A DNA stretch of 64,000 nt from Scleromitrula shiraiana (Eukaryota; Ascomycota; Leotiomycetes; Helotiales; Sclerotiniaceae), in the NCBI GenBank assembly GCA_028455995.1, contig JABELC010000011.1, forward strand, positions 1,116,001 through 1,180,000, given 5' to 3'. Each line of letters starts with the position of its first letter. The first letter of the stretch is position 1. The position numbers and the translations under genes were made by a program. The notes under the pieces were generated by a model, which searched no databases, was not told the origin of the DNA, and saw only the letters and a list, made by a program, of their open reading frames with translations. Positions 47,638 through 60,483 of the stretch are shown in pieces.

Positions 47638-50600
47638 CTATATCTTTACAGAAATTACATCGTTGCCCAATGTGTGCCTAGCAATATCTATAGCTTCCTT
47701 CGGTAATCCAGCCAGCTTGGCAACTTTGAGAGCGTGACTCTGCCTGTTGATACCTTCCCTTAATTTATACATGTATCTAAATACTCCATCCGTGTTCCCA
47801 TCCTCTTCCACATCCGTACAGTAATAGCCTACGCCCTTCATCTTGTGCTCCTCTATCAAATCCACCAAAGTATGAAAATGTGTCGCAAACAATGTCCTAC
47901 ACTTATTCGTATGGTAGAGATGATGCAAACATGCAAATGCCACGGCAGTGCCATCCGTTGGCGTTGTTCCCCTGCCTATTTCATCCATGATAACAAACGA
48001 TCGTGAAGTTGCATTTTGAAGAATGGAAGCACTCTCCAACATCTCCACCATAAATGTCGACTGGTCTCGATATAAGTCATCTGCGGATCCCACACGACTG
48101 AATATACGATCCACAATTCCAAGTTCCGCATATTGTGCTGGAACATAAGATCCCACTTGTGCCAACACGGTGATTAAAGCATTCTGTCTTAAGAACGTAC
48201 TCTTGCCTGCCATATTCGGTCCGGTGATCAACCAAGCCCGATTGACATCTCCTACCAAACAATCGTTTGAGATAAAACTTCGCCCTTCCTCCTTCAACCC
48301 TGTCTCCACAGTTGGATGTCTTCCCCCGATAATTTTGTGTGTGCAACTATTGTTCAGTATGGGACGAGTCCAACCTCTTTCTACCGCCAAGGTCGCAAAT
48401 GAACATGCGATATCGATTTCATCTAACACGGCAGCGTTGCGTCGCAGCTTCACTAAATTGGTGATAGCAAGTTCTCGTAACGTGGAGAAGAGTCGTTGTT
48501 CTTCCGCTCGAATATGGATCCGGCATTGATCGATCTCTTGCCCGAGGGTAGACCATTCCGGGTGCTGCAGGGACCGTGTGCTTTTGCTAGAACTGACGGT
48601 TCGCGCTTCAGATGGGATTGATAGGCTGATATCTTTTCCTTTGACGTGACAAATATGACCGAGACCAGGTGTGAAGCGTAGTGTAAGACTGGTGGCTCCT
48701 AGACGTTCACAGAGAGAATCCGCGAGAGCAGTTTTGCGTTCCGAAAGGGTATCGAGCTGAGAGTGTAGGCGCTGAAGTGTTGGACTAGCTGTACATTTCA
48801 TGATCCAGGCTTCGTTTTCTTGGTTGTAGTATTCTCGTATGCTGGTTGGTTTTCTGCGATTGCTTTTTCGTAATAGAGAAGGATCCTCATTGGTAGCTTC
48901 CGAATTTACGATCGCTTCTGCGAGTGCTTGCATCTCTTCACTTTCACTTTCTTCGATGCGATGCTGCTGCACAAGCCCTTCTTCATCAATGGCATCTGTG
49001 ATCCGTTTCGCAAGCTTCAGGGGACCTTCAAGGCTTATACGATTCAATAACGTTTGTATGCAGGGCTCTGGTGATTCATCCTGAGCAAGTGCTGCTGCGA
49101 GATTTCGAGTTGCATAAACAGTTCCTGCTAAATCTAAAAGATCATCGGCGTCCCCACGACCAAAAGCAAACTTTTGAAGCAAACGCTGTGAATCATGACT
49201 TCTATTGAGAAACAGGGTGACTTGGCCTCGAAGTGATTCATCAGCAAGCATGTATGTTACAACATCCAGTCGGAAGTTAATAGTATCCATGGATGTTGAT
49301 GGAGAAGCTGTATATTAAATTAGCTTCTGCAACTACTCACCTCTGCACATCGGAGAAAACTTACCTAGCCAATTTTCGAGCAGCCTTGCACCTCCCTTGG
49401 TGACAGTTCTTCGCACAGTATGCAGCAGACTACCCTTAAAGTTGCCTTCCTTGGTGGTCTTCTTGATCTCTAAAGCTCTCATAGTGTTCCGATCTATACC
49501 CATAAGATTGAGTTGACGAATTGGTGGCTGAAGCTTCATATTAGAGCCCTGTAATCGTGTTTCGACATAATTAAGTAGGTAACTACCCGCTACTATCTCT
49601 TGTTTTGTGAATGAATCTAGTGAAGATGATGACACGGGTGATTCAAGCATCGGAGTCCAACCAGATACAGATACGGATTTGAGATCAGGCAATGTTGTAT
49701 ATGTAATCAAATGTTTATCATCTGCGAGAACAGTAAATATATAATGATCTTTACATGATTCAAAATCTTCATCTAGCACAATCTCACGTGGAGATATACG
49801 GGCGATGAAAGAAGGAAGCTCTGATAGCAACAATCTCTGTGTAAAGAAATGGCCAGTTGATAAATCCAGCCAAGCCAGACCAATTGGTGTACGGAGACTC
49901 TCATGGCTAGTGCTAGAACCTGAAATATCTCGTCCTTCGTCCTCTATATGAATGGCAAGAACATAATTATTCGAAAGGGGGTCCATGAAATTTTCATCGA
50001 TAAGAGTACCAGGTGTGACAATCCGAGAAACTCTCCGGTCGTGCATCAAGCCACCAGCCTTCACCTTGTTGGAGAGATCATTTGGATACTCTTCCGAGAT
50101 GGCAACATAACGGTTCAGATCTTGTACAAGAACCTTTAAGTAACGATCAAGTTGATGAAATGGAAATCCAGCCTAGTTCATATTAATATATTAATGTTGA
50201 TACCCTGAAAAGTTGAAAGTGATGATTTACCATTGCTACATATCCAGCATTTGTTTTCTTTCGAGCAATCTTGAGTCCAAGAAGTGGGCCAAACTCCTCT
50301 GCTTGATCAAAATAAAACTCATAGAAGCCACCAACACGCGTTAGAACGACGCAATTTTCGAATTTCAGCATATTACTACGTGCTTGCATAATAACGGTGG
50401 GATATGGTGGGGATTCACGTTCGAGCTCCAGTGGTTCCAGAGGAATCAATCCCTGGGAAAGTTCATGAACAGACCCATTTGCTTTTTTGTTTTTACCAAT
50501 ATGGGATGGTGAAACTGAACTATCCAGAGGTTCATAGGATTCTGAGGATGGCGCATCGAGAACGATCAAACCTTGAGGTAGATTCCTGGTGCGGGGTGGA

Positions 50601-51055
50601 GATCTTAAGGGTTTCTTTTTCTTTTTCTCTTCATCATCTAGACTCGAGGCTTCTAAACTCACCTCCTGTGGTTCGACATTTACCAACTCGGTGATATTAG
50701 GCGATGGAGATATTGTTGAATTTTCCACATCTTCATCAAAATTTGTAATGTTGATTTTGACAGGTTTTATTCCAAGCACTTCATCCAAATTTAACGGTTC
50801 CAGTGGTCTCAAATCTGGTCTCACAGGCAACTCATTAAAATTAAATGAAGCTGTTGTCTTCTTTCCTCTATGTTGATACGAAGGAGAAGAAATCGAGGGA
50901 CGAAAAAGAGTGATATGCTGCGGAACAGATGAAAGAGAATGTGGAAATTGTTGACAGAATGAGAGTCGTTTGATTTTCAAAAAAGTAGCGGCATTATATA
51001 TGCGAAAATATGGATGAGTGAGGAAGGACATTGAAGCTTTAGGATTCCATTCCAT
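47638..51055 (-). CDS. MSH1: mitochondrial DNA mismatch repair protein MutS (Msh1)
   Basis: MutS-family ATPase acting on mitochondrial DNA. Exons 50231-51055, 49365-50172 and 47638-49307 join to 1100 residues. The N-terminus (YNAATFLKIKRLSFCQQFPH) is basic and hydrophobic as expected for import, and is followed by about 180 low-complexity residues. Domain I has VGGFYEFYFDQAEEFGPLLG, with the Phe-x-Glu-type mismatch-reading motif, and continues over an intron into GYVAMAGFPFHQLDRYLKVL. The lever and clamp regions follow. ATPase: GPNMAGKSTFLRQN (Walker A), FVIMDEIGRGTTPTDG (Walker B), FATHFHTLVDLIE. The C-terminal helix-turn-helix (SHALKVAKLAGLPKEAI) is present. Complete and intact. Confidence 0.95.
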
Positions 51056-51930
51056 TCCTTAAAGCTTCTAGAAAAGTGTGATTAGCAACATTATTGAAGG
51101 CTTTTTTTTGGGGGGGGGGGGGGGGGGGTTGAGGGAGGGGAGGTTGGGTGGGAGGATGTATGCATGCATACAAACGAGGAGCAGAAAATGTGAGAGGTGA
51201 ACCGTGCACCAAATGAGTTCGACTTAGTCATCAAGAAATTGTCAAGCTAAGTAAATAAGTTCCTTCCAGTCCCCCAGGTCAATTAATCAATGCGATGCAA
51301 TCTAATGAATGCTTTCAAAAGGTTGGTAATCATCACATAACATCATATAACATAACATCATATAACATCACATAATATAACATCATATTACCCTTTTCAC
51401 TTTGACAAATTCAATAATTCAATATCGATGCAACTATAATGCTTTCAAGATGCTTTCAAAATGTTGACAAGTACATATCTAACTACATATATACTTAACT
51501 ACATGGTATGCACTTAGATGGTGCCGGTAAGTACCCATATATTTGTTGGTGATATATTACCGGATGATTACTTGAGGATGTGTTAATCAATCAATACCTA
51601 GGCGATAATCCTTGGCTTGAGATGAATATGCAAAAAGCACGCAAGGTTGTATCTATTTGGGGTTACACCTGCTATGGGAAGTGAGGGGTTTGGAACTTCT
51701 TTGACCCCGCTGATGGGAAACAAATCAAAACGGAAGAAGAATGGAAAGGAAAGAACAAAACAAGTTATTAATCAATATCAATATAAATAGGGAAGAACCG
51801 TCCTTTGATACTTGAAATCATCCCATTCCAATCCAACTTACTACTTTCTATTCAATCAATAGAGATTCTCTATCTCAATCTCCAAACTTTCTCCATACAC
51901 ATATACAATCAAACCAATCTATCTATCATC
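51056..51930. other. intergenic region upstream of MSH1 and the flavodoxin gene
   Basis: 875-bp divergent spacer. Near MSH1 it has an 8-T/19-G tract (listed separately). At about 51330-51395 it has an imperfect CATCATATAA repeat. The flavodoxin leader is pyrimidine-rich. No coding frame. Confidence 0.5.
51102..51128. repeat. T8 then G19 homopolymer tract
   Basis: Eight T followed by 19 G on the plus strand, about 50 bp before the MSH1 start, so on the MSH1 coding strand it reads C19 then A8. Confidence 0.9.
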
Positions 51931-53058
51931 ATGGCTCCTAAAGTAGCTATCGTTTTTGTAGGTTTAACCACTATCGTTGTGCGATGTTATACAATTCAAT
52001 CACAATGGTCCTTTCTATTCAAAAATACCATTCCGTCCTACAACAATTGAATCAGAATGTCTAACCGATCCTATAGTACTCCATGTATGGCCATATTCAA
52101 AAGCTTGCCGAAGCTGAGAGGGAAGGTCTTCGAAAGGCTGGTTTTGAAGCCGATCTCTACCAGTATGCGATATTTCCTTATTCACAACGCTTCTTTGATT
52201 CTAATTCCATCATAGAGTTGCTGAGACTCTTCCCGAAGAAGTCTTAGCCAAGATGCATGCTCCCCCAAAATCAGACATCCCGGTCATTGATGCTGCAACT
52301 CTTGAGAAATATGTAGGTACAATGCCAAATCAAGTTCTTATTAAGCCACTATGCATGTTCATGTGACTAATCCAAGTCATAGGATGCATTCCTCTTCGGT
52401 ATCCCAACCCGTTATGGTAACTTCCCTGCACAATGGAAGGCATTCTGGGACACTACTGGACGCCAATGGGGTTCTGGTGGATACTGGGGCAAATACGCCG
52501 GTGTATTCGTTTCCACTGGTACTCCAGGTGGTGGACAAGAGAGCACTGTCATTGCAGCAATGTCTACCTTGGCCCATCACGGTATCATCTATGTTCCATT
52601 AGGTTACAAGAACTCATTCCCTCAACTCTCCAACCTCTCTGAGGTTCGTGGTGGTTCTCCATGGGGTGCTGGAACTTTTGCTGTGAGTATACCATGGGTT
52701 CCATCGCGATTAAGTTGATCATGGACTAATTTTGTTATTAGGCTGCTGATGGATCTCGTCAACCAACTGCTCTCGAGCTGGAACTTGCTACAATTCAAGG
52801 CGAAGCTTTCGGAAATGCCATTGCCAAGGTTAGCTTCGCGTGACTGCCTGTAAGTAATCCAAATTTTCATGCATAGAGTATCATTAACATGAATAGGATG
52901 CTTCGAGGCAAGTCAATGGAGACAGAGCAAGGACTTATGAAGCACCAACAAACGATAATGTAGCAACAAAGAATACCCCAAATCCAAAGGTAAAACAATC
53001 GGAGGTCAAGGATAAGGAAGGTCCTTGTGGCTTACCTACCAAATGCACAATTTTGTGA
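51931..53058 (+). CDS. flavodoxin-like NAD(P)H:quinone oxidoreductase (WrbA/Pst2/Ycp4 type)
   Basis: FMN-binding two-electron quinone reductase; fungal members include Pst2, Ycp4, Rfs1 and the allergen Alt a 7. Six exons: 51931-51957, 52077-52162, 52216-52312, 52383-52682, 52742-52828 and 52897-53058, giving 252 residues. MAPKVAIVFYSMYGHIQKLA carries the FMN phosphate loop. Next come FGIPTRYGNFPAQWKAFWDT, GVFVSTGTPGGGQESTVIAA and HHGIIYVPLGYKN, all family hallmarks. The last exon adds a polar tail (DASRQVNGDRARTYEAPTND on) ending KCTIL, a CaaX box. This fits a membrane-bound Ycp4-like form. If the intron at 52829 were kept, translation would stop after a few codons without the CaaX tail. Confidence 0.9.
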
Positions 53059-53720
53059 TCTCAAAATTGTGAGTTAATGTATTTCAAACATTATACTGGT
53101 TCTCTTATGTCTCGATCAATTTGTCTGAGAATACCATCTCCAGAATATTATCATTCCCAAATCATTATATCAACTTGCCCTCGCGTGAAAGAAACACATT
53201 TCATGAGTGAAAGCAGGCATGTTGATCGTGAGAAGGGAGATAAGTTCACCTTCAGATCCAACGTGCACCACCCCTGGAGAATTAAAAGATTAACCAAACA
53301 ATTGACAAAAACCCTCCGCCATGATATTCTGCCCATTCCCATCGCTAAACAGACCGATAACGAGACTCATGACGAGAAATAGATAATCTGTGCCTCCATG
53401 GTGGCCCACTTTCTTCTATTCAAAGCGGAATTAAGGACGTATTTCATCTTGTTCTGCCAAGTTGATATCGAATTAATGTAACTACTCGCAATCGTAATAC
53501 TTGTAGGCTCTGACAGCTTAGACCAAATAATGTCTGGTGGGAATCTTGCAGAAGTCTGATAAAGAGATGATGCCAAGCCAGGATTTGTCATCTTACTGTA
53601 AATTTGTTATTACACCATACATTGAACTCCCTCTCCAAGTAAGACTTGTGTTGATTGTACACGAGAAGAGAAATGTGTTTTCCAATTTGTGCCATAGGAC
53701 GTAGATTCGTCTTTTGAGTT
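53059..53720. other. intergenic region, possible gene remnants
   Basis: 3' UTR of the flavodoxin gene and sequence downstream of the O-methyltransferase relic. A plus-strand frame ending at 53382 (NVHHPWRIKRLTKQLTKTLR) has coding-like composition but no start, partner exon or family; it may be another fragment. Confidence 0.3.
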
Positions 53721-54283
53721 CTATGATAAGGTGGTCTCGCCATTAGGAGGTTGGAGTATACCACTATCAACTAGAGTTCGAATAGCTTCGCTGGTCCATT
53801 CTTGGCAACATATCAATGGCTCATTTGGTGCTATCCTCTTTGGTCCGTCAAATTGTTTCTTTGGTGGTGGGATATCATCGACAATGCTGCGTATTTGAGC
53901 ATAGTTCTCGAGTGTGACGGTGCCATATGACAGCATGCTAAGGTCCATCGACCTGTGAGCGTTAGTTGTTATCGTTGGTAACGATGTAAGAATGCCGTTC
54001 TAGGAACGGGAATGATTCCAACGATAACGATATACCTTTTTCTCCTTTCTACGTGTGCTAGGAGACTCCCAGGATCTTGTAGACACGAGTCATTGATAAT
54101 GAGCCGGGCACCATTTCTGAGCGCTGGAATCTGGTTCCGAAGGACTTTGATGCAGTACAAATCAGTCCAGTTATTAAAAATAGCACGAAAGAAATATATA
54201 TCTCCATGGTTGATTGGCTGTGATGTCAGCATATCATATGCCATAAATGTGACACGATTCTCAATCTCTTCAGGAACGTGTTT
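53721..54283 (-). pseudogene. 5'-truncated O-methyltransferase relic fused to unrelated C-terminus
   Basis: Reading leftward from about 54283, the frame gives VPEEIENRVTFMAYDMLTSQ and YFFRAIFNNWTDLYCIKVLR, then NGARLIINDSCLQDPGSLLA. This is the end of the SAM-binding domain of a fungal class I O-methyltransferase. Exon A ends at 54036 (AG|GTATAT) and exon B starts at 53952, giving the join RRKRSMDLSMLS that family members show. After that the sequence no longer fits: YGTVTLENYAQIRSIVDDIP and CCQEWTSEAIRTLVDSGILQ, ending with a stop at 53721, resemble the C-terminus of a different small fungal protein. Some 250 N-terminal residues, including the SAM-binding glycine motif, are absent, and a stop (TGA) lies just above the homology. 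Not functional as a methyltransferase. Confidence 0.65.
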
Positions 54284-54405
54284 GGATCAAGGTTGCTTTC
54301 ACCATTGTTATCGGGGCTTCTGGCGTCTCCCCCATGTTCAGCTTGTGCATCAAGTGGGACGATATCAATAAGAAGAAAGAGCAGGCAAAGAATAGCAAGC
54401 CTTAA
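54274..54405 (+). pseudogene. orphan last exon of an unidentified membrane protein
   Basis: After an acceptor-like TCTCTTCAG, an open frame of 43 codons reads ERVWIKVAFTIVIGASGVSP, then MFSLCIKWDDINKKKEQAKN and a stop at 54403-54405. It looks like a transmembrane helix with a short basic cytoplasmic tail. Codon choice (AAG, ATC, GTC, AGC) is that of local genes on this strand. No upstream exon exists here, because the left side is the O-methyltransferase relic on the other strand. I do not recognise the protein. The opposite strand is also open, so the call is tentative. Confidence 0.35.
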
Positions 54406-55488
54406 AACAGCTTGCCGTTCAGACTACCGTTGCCTATAGAGTTATTACCATTTTCTCGCCTTAGAGAATACCCTCGTAGACGGTGCTTCGGAGAGTCCAG
54501 AGAGAAGAGAATAGAGAAATCCCTCCGAGGCATTCTAATGGTATTTAACTACCCAATGTATTATAGTTGATGAAATCTCATCAGTTACTGAAGCATGTCA
54601 TGATAACTTAGCATCACTCTACCACTTTAGCTAAAATTATATTGTTTACTATACTCTATATTCTATACATAGTATCTGACAACTACTTAAGTTAATAAAA
54701 ATTGGCTCTTTAAACTTGTTAATTTATTTTATTTAATGAATCTACTTTTAATATAAAAGATTGATTTAGAGTACAAATAAAATTTATAACTGAAAATAAT
54801 TTGATTGAAAGTTCAATCAATTACTACTATATAATATAAATATCATTTAATCTTGATTTCAAGTTTTTGTTTTTGAATACTATGATATTTTAATATTAAA
54901 GAGATAATTATATGATTATAAATGAAATAATTATTAATTATATAAAGATTTATATTATATGTAAATCATTAATAGATGTTTTTTAATTTAAATAATATAA
55001 ATATAGTAAAGTTTTAATATATATATTTAAAAGAAAGAATTAATACAAAACAAAATAACTATAATTATATTACTAAGATTGAAATTACTAATCTAAAATT
55101 CAATGATAAGAAGAATTATAAACTTGAAAGCGTTTATTACATTACTACTAGTAGTAGTAATTAATTAGATTTGAATTATAATTTTTTTTAATTATTTGAT
55201 AAACAAGACTTCTGAGAATAATAAATAATATATAAAATAATTTAAAAAATTAAGTAGTCAATACAAGTATTTATTCAAAAAGATTTGATTAATAATGAAA
55301 AATAATCATAATTTTAGATTTAAATTAATTTGATAATTTATGCTTTTGAATTATGGAAATAAAGTAAAAAGTAAAATTTAATTAATAATATAATAAAAAA
55401 ATTAATATATTTATTATATAATGTAATTTTGAATGTTTCATAAAAATAAATTTGAAGTTTATAATACTACTAAATTAAAGATTTAAAT

Positions 55489-55620
55489 ACTCGATTAAAT
55501 TAAAATTGAAGCACGTGTAAAATTACAGAATAATCTTAAAATCGATGCTTTCGTATAAATCATTATTTAGATGATCGATATAAATAAATCAATTATTTAT
55601 TTATAGAGTTATTTAAGATA
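55489..55620 (+). repeat. AT-block repeat, copy A
   Basis: Starts ACTCGATTAAATTAAAATTG, then GAAGCACGTG. Heavily decayed core. The start of copy B lies 429 bp to the right in the same orientation, and the intervening sequence resembles what follows copy B, so the unit is at least about 400 bp. Confidence 0.75.
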
Positions 55621-55917
55621 TTAAATATCAATTATTTTCATATTTAACTATTTGTTATCAATAAGTAAAGATTAAATAAAGATTTTGAGATTTCAATATA
55701 ATATTTAATTAAATATAAAATAAAAATTATATTAAGATATTCAAGTTATACTAGTAATTTTAATTTAGTTTAAATCAAATAAATTATTAGATTAAAAAAC
55801 AATAAAGATATATAATAGTATAAATACTAGTATATAAAAAGAAACTTTTATTAAATATAAATTTTATATATATTGAAGACTTGGATATAAAGAATACAAT
55901 ATAATAAAGTTACTAGT

Positions 55918-56035
55918 ACTCGATCAAATTAAAATTGAAGCACGCGCCAATTGTCAAAAACCCTCAAAATCGACGATTTTGTACAAATTACTTTTTGTGT
56001 TGATGTAAATAAATTATTTAAGATTTTAAATATAA
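55918..56035 (+). repeat. AT-block repeat, copy B
   Basis: Starts ACTCGATCAAATTAAAATTG, then GAAGCACGCGCCAATTG, a CCCTCAAAATCG stretch and the palindrome AAAATCGACGATTTT. Less mutated than copy A. Confidence 0.8.
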
Positions 56036-56699
56036 ATTATTTTTATATTTAAATATTTATTATTAAAAATTAAAAATTAAATAATAATTTTATAATTTAT
56101 AATATTTAATTAAATATAAAATAGAAATTATATAAAAATATTATAATTTTAATTCAATTTAAATTAAATAAATTATTATATTGAAGAATAATGAAAATAT
56201 ATATAAATATATATAAAAAAAATTTATTCAATATAATGTAATAAAATTAAAAAATATATACATGATATTTATAAATATTAAATATTATTACAATTTCGAT
56301 TTTTGAAAATTACTAAAATCATTTTAAATTTTTATAATTATTATATTAAAATATTATTCAATATAATTTTGATTTAAATAAATTTTTAACATTTTTAAAG
56401 ATTTCAAAAAATTAGAAATATTTTTATAATTTTAATCTTTTAAAAATATTATAATAAATTTTAATATATAATATTTATATTAAAAGACAGTTTTATTTTA
56501 TATATATTAAGTTATATATATCTTCATTATTTTTTAATATAATAATTTGTTTTAAATCAAATTAAAATTATGGTATTTTTATCTGATTTTTATTTTATAT
56601 TTAATTAAATATTATAAATTTTAAAATCATTATTCAATCTTTATATATTAATAATAAAAATTTTAATATAAAGATATTTCATATTTAAAATTTTAAGTA

Positions 56700-56817
56700 A
56701 TTTTATAAATAATCAATTGATTTATTTACGTCGATGTAAAAGGTGATTTATACAAAATCATCCATTTTGTGTATTTTTCGGTAATTTGTACGTGCTTCAA
56801 TTTCAATTTAATTGAGT
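56700..56817 (-). repeat. AT-block repeat, copy C (inverted)
   Basis: Reverse complement of the same core, ending CTTCAATTTCAATTTAATTG then AGT. Sequence to its left (about 56500-56700) is the reverse complement of sequence to the right of copy B, so B and C form a long inverted repeat. Confidence 0.75.
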
Positions 56818-57324
56818 AGAAAACTTGAAAGTATATACAATATTTATAAATATTAAATATTATTATAATTTTAATTTTTAAAAATCATTAAAAATGATTT
56901 TACATTTTATATATAATGATTTATATTTTTATAATTATTATATTAAAATATCATTTAATATAATGTTGATTTGAATAATTTAAGTCTTGGTATTTTTAAA
57001 GTTTTTGAAAAGTTTAAAGTATATTTTTAATTTCAATTTTTTAATAATATTATATTGAATTTTGAAATAAATTATTTATATTAAGTAAAAACTTTTTTTA
57101 TATATTCAAAGATATTTTTATTATTGTTCAATATAGAATATTCAAAGAATTGAGAATAAATTTAAATTAAAATATTAAATATTAAATTAAATAATATTTT
57201 CCTCTAATATAATATTATAAATTAATAAAAAAGTATTTTGATTAAAAAAACACTAGTATATAATTATGTAATTGATTCAAAATATTTGAAATGATATTAA
57301 TTGTAGTATAATTGAACTTAAAGC

Positions 57325-57439
57325 AATATTGATCGATTTATTTATATCGATGCAAGAGTTGATTTGTATAAAATCGTTGATTTTGAGCCTGAGGTTATTT
57401 AGCGATTTAATGTGTACTTCAATTTCAATTTAATCGAGT
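57325..57439 (-). repeat. AT-block repeat, copy D (inverted)
   Basis: Inverted core ending TTCAATTTAATCGAGT, with AAAATCGTTGATTTT in place of the palindrome. Confidence 0.7.
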
Positions 57440-58149
57440 AGTCAATAAAAATAAAATTTAAAATAATAAAAGTGAATTGATTTAATAGATGTAAAAATAA
57501 ATATAAATATAAAAACTAACAAAACAATAATAATTAGAAAATAAAAATAAAAATATATTAATTATTATGAATAAATTATCAGCATTTTTTAATAACGAAA
57601 AAGCATGTTAAAAATAAATTCAATATGATATATTCTTTTATATTGTTTTTGAATTCATTAATAATATATGAAAATTCGAAAAAAATGATATTGATATATA
57701 TCAGTTAATCAATAATCTACGTCAAAATAGAATTTATATTTATTATAATAATTTTTTTGTAATCAATTAATAAATATAAAAAAGCTTTTTTATATAGAAA
57801 TAAATATAAATGAAAATATTATATATAAAACTTATCTCAAAAATAAGGTAATAGAAAGTTTTATAAATTTATTGAAAAATCATAATGAAAATAGAAATTA
57901 AATTTTTCATTGAAATATTAATTTTTAAAAAATATAATATATAAAAATCAGATAAAAATAATTAATAAATTTATAATAATAAATTCTAAAATAATAATAA
58001 AATAGGAAATTAAATGATTGCTGATATGATTAATAAAAGATATTATTGATATTAGTTATTTCATGAATTCAAAAAATAAATAAAATAAGATAAAAATATA
58101 TTGATAAAATATATATCATTACATTAATATAATATAATATAAAAAATGA

Positions 58150-58460
58150 TAAATTCACAAGTTCTTCAAAAAATAAGAAATAAAAAAAAATAAAAAAAAA
58201 TAAAAAAAAAAAATAAAAAAAAAAAAAATAAAAGAAAAAAAAAAAATAAAGTATAAAAAAGATAAAAACAAAAAAAAATAGAAAAATAAAAAAAAATAAA
58301 AAAAGAAAAAAAAATAAAAGAAAAAAAAATAAAAGAAAAAAAAATAAAAGAAAAAAAAATAAAAGAAAAAAAAATAAAGTATTAAAAAGATAAAAACAAA
58401 AAAAAAAAAAAAAAAAAAAATGAAAATAAAAAAATAAAAATAAAAATAAAAAAAGTAAAA
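58150..58460. repeat. poly-A/AAAATAAAAG low-complexity array
   Basis: About 300 bp of nearly pure A with single T or G interruptions. At about 58305-58378 it has five near-identical 15-bp units of the form AAAAGAAAAAAAAAT. Confidence 0.85.
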
Positions 58461-59248
58461 ATAAGAAAATTAATCACTAGTAAATATTGATTAAATAATT
58501 TACATTTTGTTTGATTTATTTACACATTCTTAAAAAAGGATTGGATTTAATGAATATTTAAATATCGGACTTTTTTTATTAAAATTATCAAATTAAAAAT
58601 ATCATTATTAAATTAAATAATTTTTTTTAAAAAATATTCAAATCTAAATTTACAATTAAAAAACGAATATTGATTAGTTTTGTATTTATTTAATTATTAA
58701 TTAATAATTATAAAGATCTATATATTGATCAAATAAAGATAGTTTTTATTTAATAATAACTAATTAATATCACTCTAATATATATTAATAAAATATATAT
58801 TAACAAAATATGTATTAATAAAAATTAATTATAATTAATATTAAGCTTTTCATAATTGATTTATTAATAACTAATAATTAATTAATAAAAGTCTACTAAA
58901 TAAATTTTATTTTATATAGAAATACATTTTAACTAATTAATGATTTTATCAATCTTATTAATATTAATATTAATTATTTTCAATACTACTTTTAATATTA
59001 TTTTCAATATTATTTATAGTGTTATATATTATATATTATCAATATACTAGAATATATATATTTATATATACACTTTAATCACTCAATTGATTTTATAAAT
59101 AAATGATTAAAAATAGAATGATTCATGATATTATATACTATTCAAATTGATTTTTATTTGAAAAAATCATATAACTAAATTAGTTAATATTATCAATATT
59201 TTAAATTTATATAAAATTTTCAAAAATAACTTTATAATTACAAAGATT

Positions 59249-59330
59249 ATTCGGTTAAATTAGAGTTAAAGCACGCGTAGAATATGTGAATCACTTTAAA
59301 ACTCTTTGAATGTGTTTTATTTTTATTTTT
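59249..59330 (+). repeat. AT-block repeat, copy E (partial)
   Basis: Starts ATTCGGTTAAATTAGAGTTA, then AAGCACGCG; homology fades after about 80 bp. Confidence 0.6.
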
Positions 59331-60483
59331 GCGCTAACTTTAAAAATTGTATCAATTTTAAGTTATATTTAATGAAAAATAATTTATGAAAATTATAAAA
59401 ATAAAAATTGTAAGTTATGAAAATTTGGGTTTACATAAATAAAGATTTTATTAAAAAAGATTTATAAATTTTTAAATATTTAATACTTTAAAATAATTCA
59501 TAAAACATTGCTTATATATTACAAGAAAATACAATTATTCAATACCTATAAAAATAGATGATTAAATAAAAGTATATTATAGACTTTTCTTTAATATTAA
59601 ATATATTTAAAAAAGAATTTTTAAAAAAAATTAAGAAGTTATTTTTGATACAAGTTAAAAATAAAAAATTGTTAAAATATATATTTATAATTAAAGGTTT
59701 TATTTCAAAAAAGTTAATCAATAGATTTTCGAATTTAGATTGTCTATATTTTATAAAAGATGTTTATAAATTATATATGATTATAAAAAGTTTTTTATTT
59801 TTAATATCAAAAGATTTCAATTAAATTTATTTATGAATTAAGAATATATGTACTAGTAATTTATATATTTGTTTTTAAATATTAATATGGAATTTCATAT
59901 TTTAATAGATTAAATTAATAAATATTGAAATCATAATAAAAAGTATTATTAGTATAATTTAGATAATTATTTTCATTTTCATATTATTTAATGAAGTCAT
60001 TCTAAAATAAATATATCAAAAACTAGAATTTATAGATATATTTAAATAAGTTTGTTGTTGAATTATATAAAATCTTTCAAAAAAAAAAGAGAAAAAAAAA
60101 GAATAAAAACATAATATAAAAATATAATAATTTATTCAAAATCGACTTAGAAAGAATTTAACATTGAAAAGATAAAAAAAACAAAATTTAATTTTTCAGA
60201 ATCTTCAAAATTTTCATTTATTAGTTAAATTTGATTTTTTATTAAATAATTGATAGAAATCAAAAAAAGAAAATAAAAATATATTGTTTATAATATTTAA
60301 AGACAATTGTATAATATATAAAAATGATCGATTTAAAAAGGATATTGATTATCTTTATATATTTCAATTCTTTATTATTGTTTTATTTTATTTTCTAAAT
60401 TCAAAAATTATAATAAAAAAAAGGTTATCAAATTTGAATAGGATATCATAATAATAAAATTAAAATTAAGATTATAATAGATC

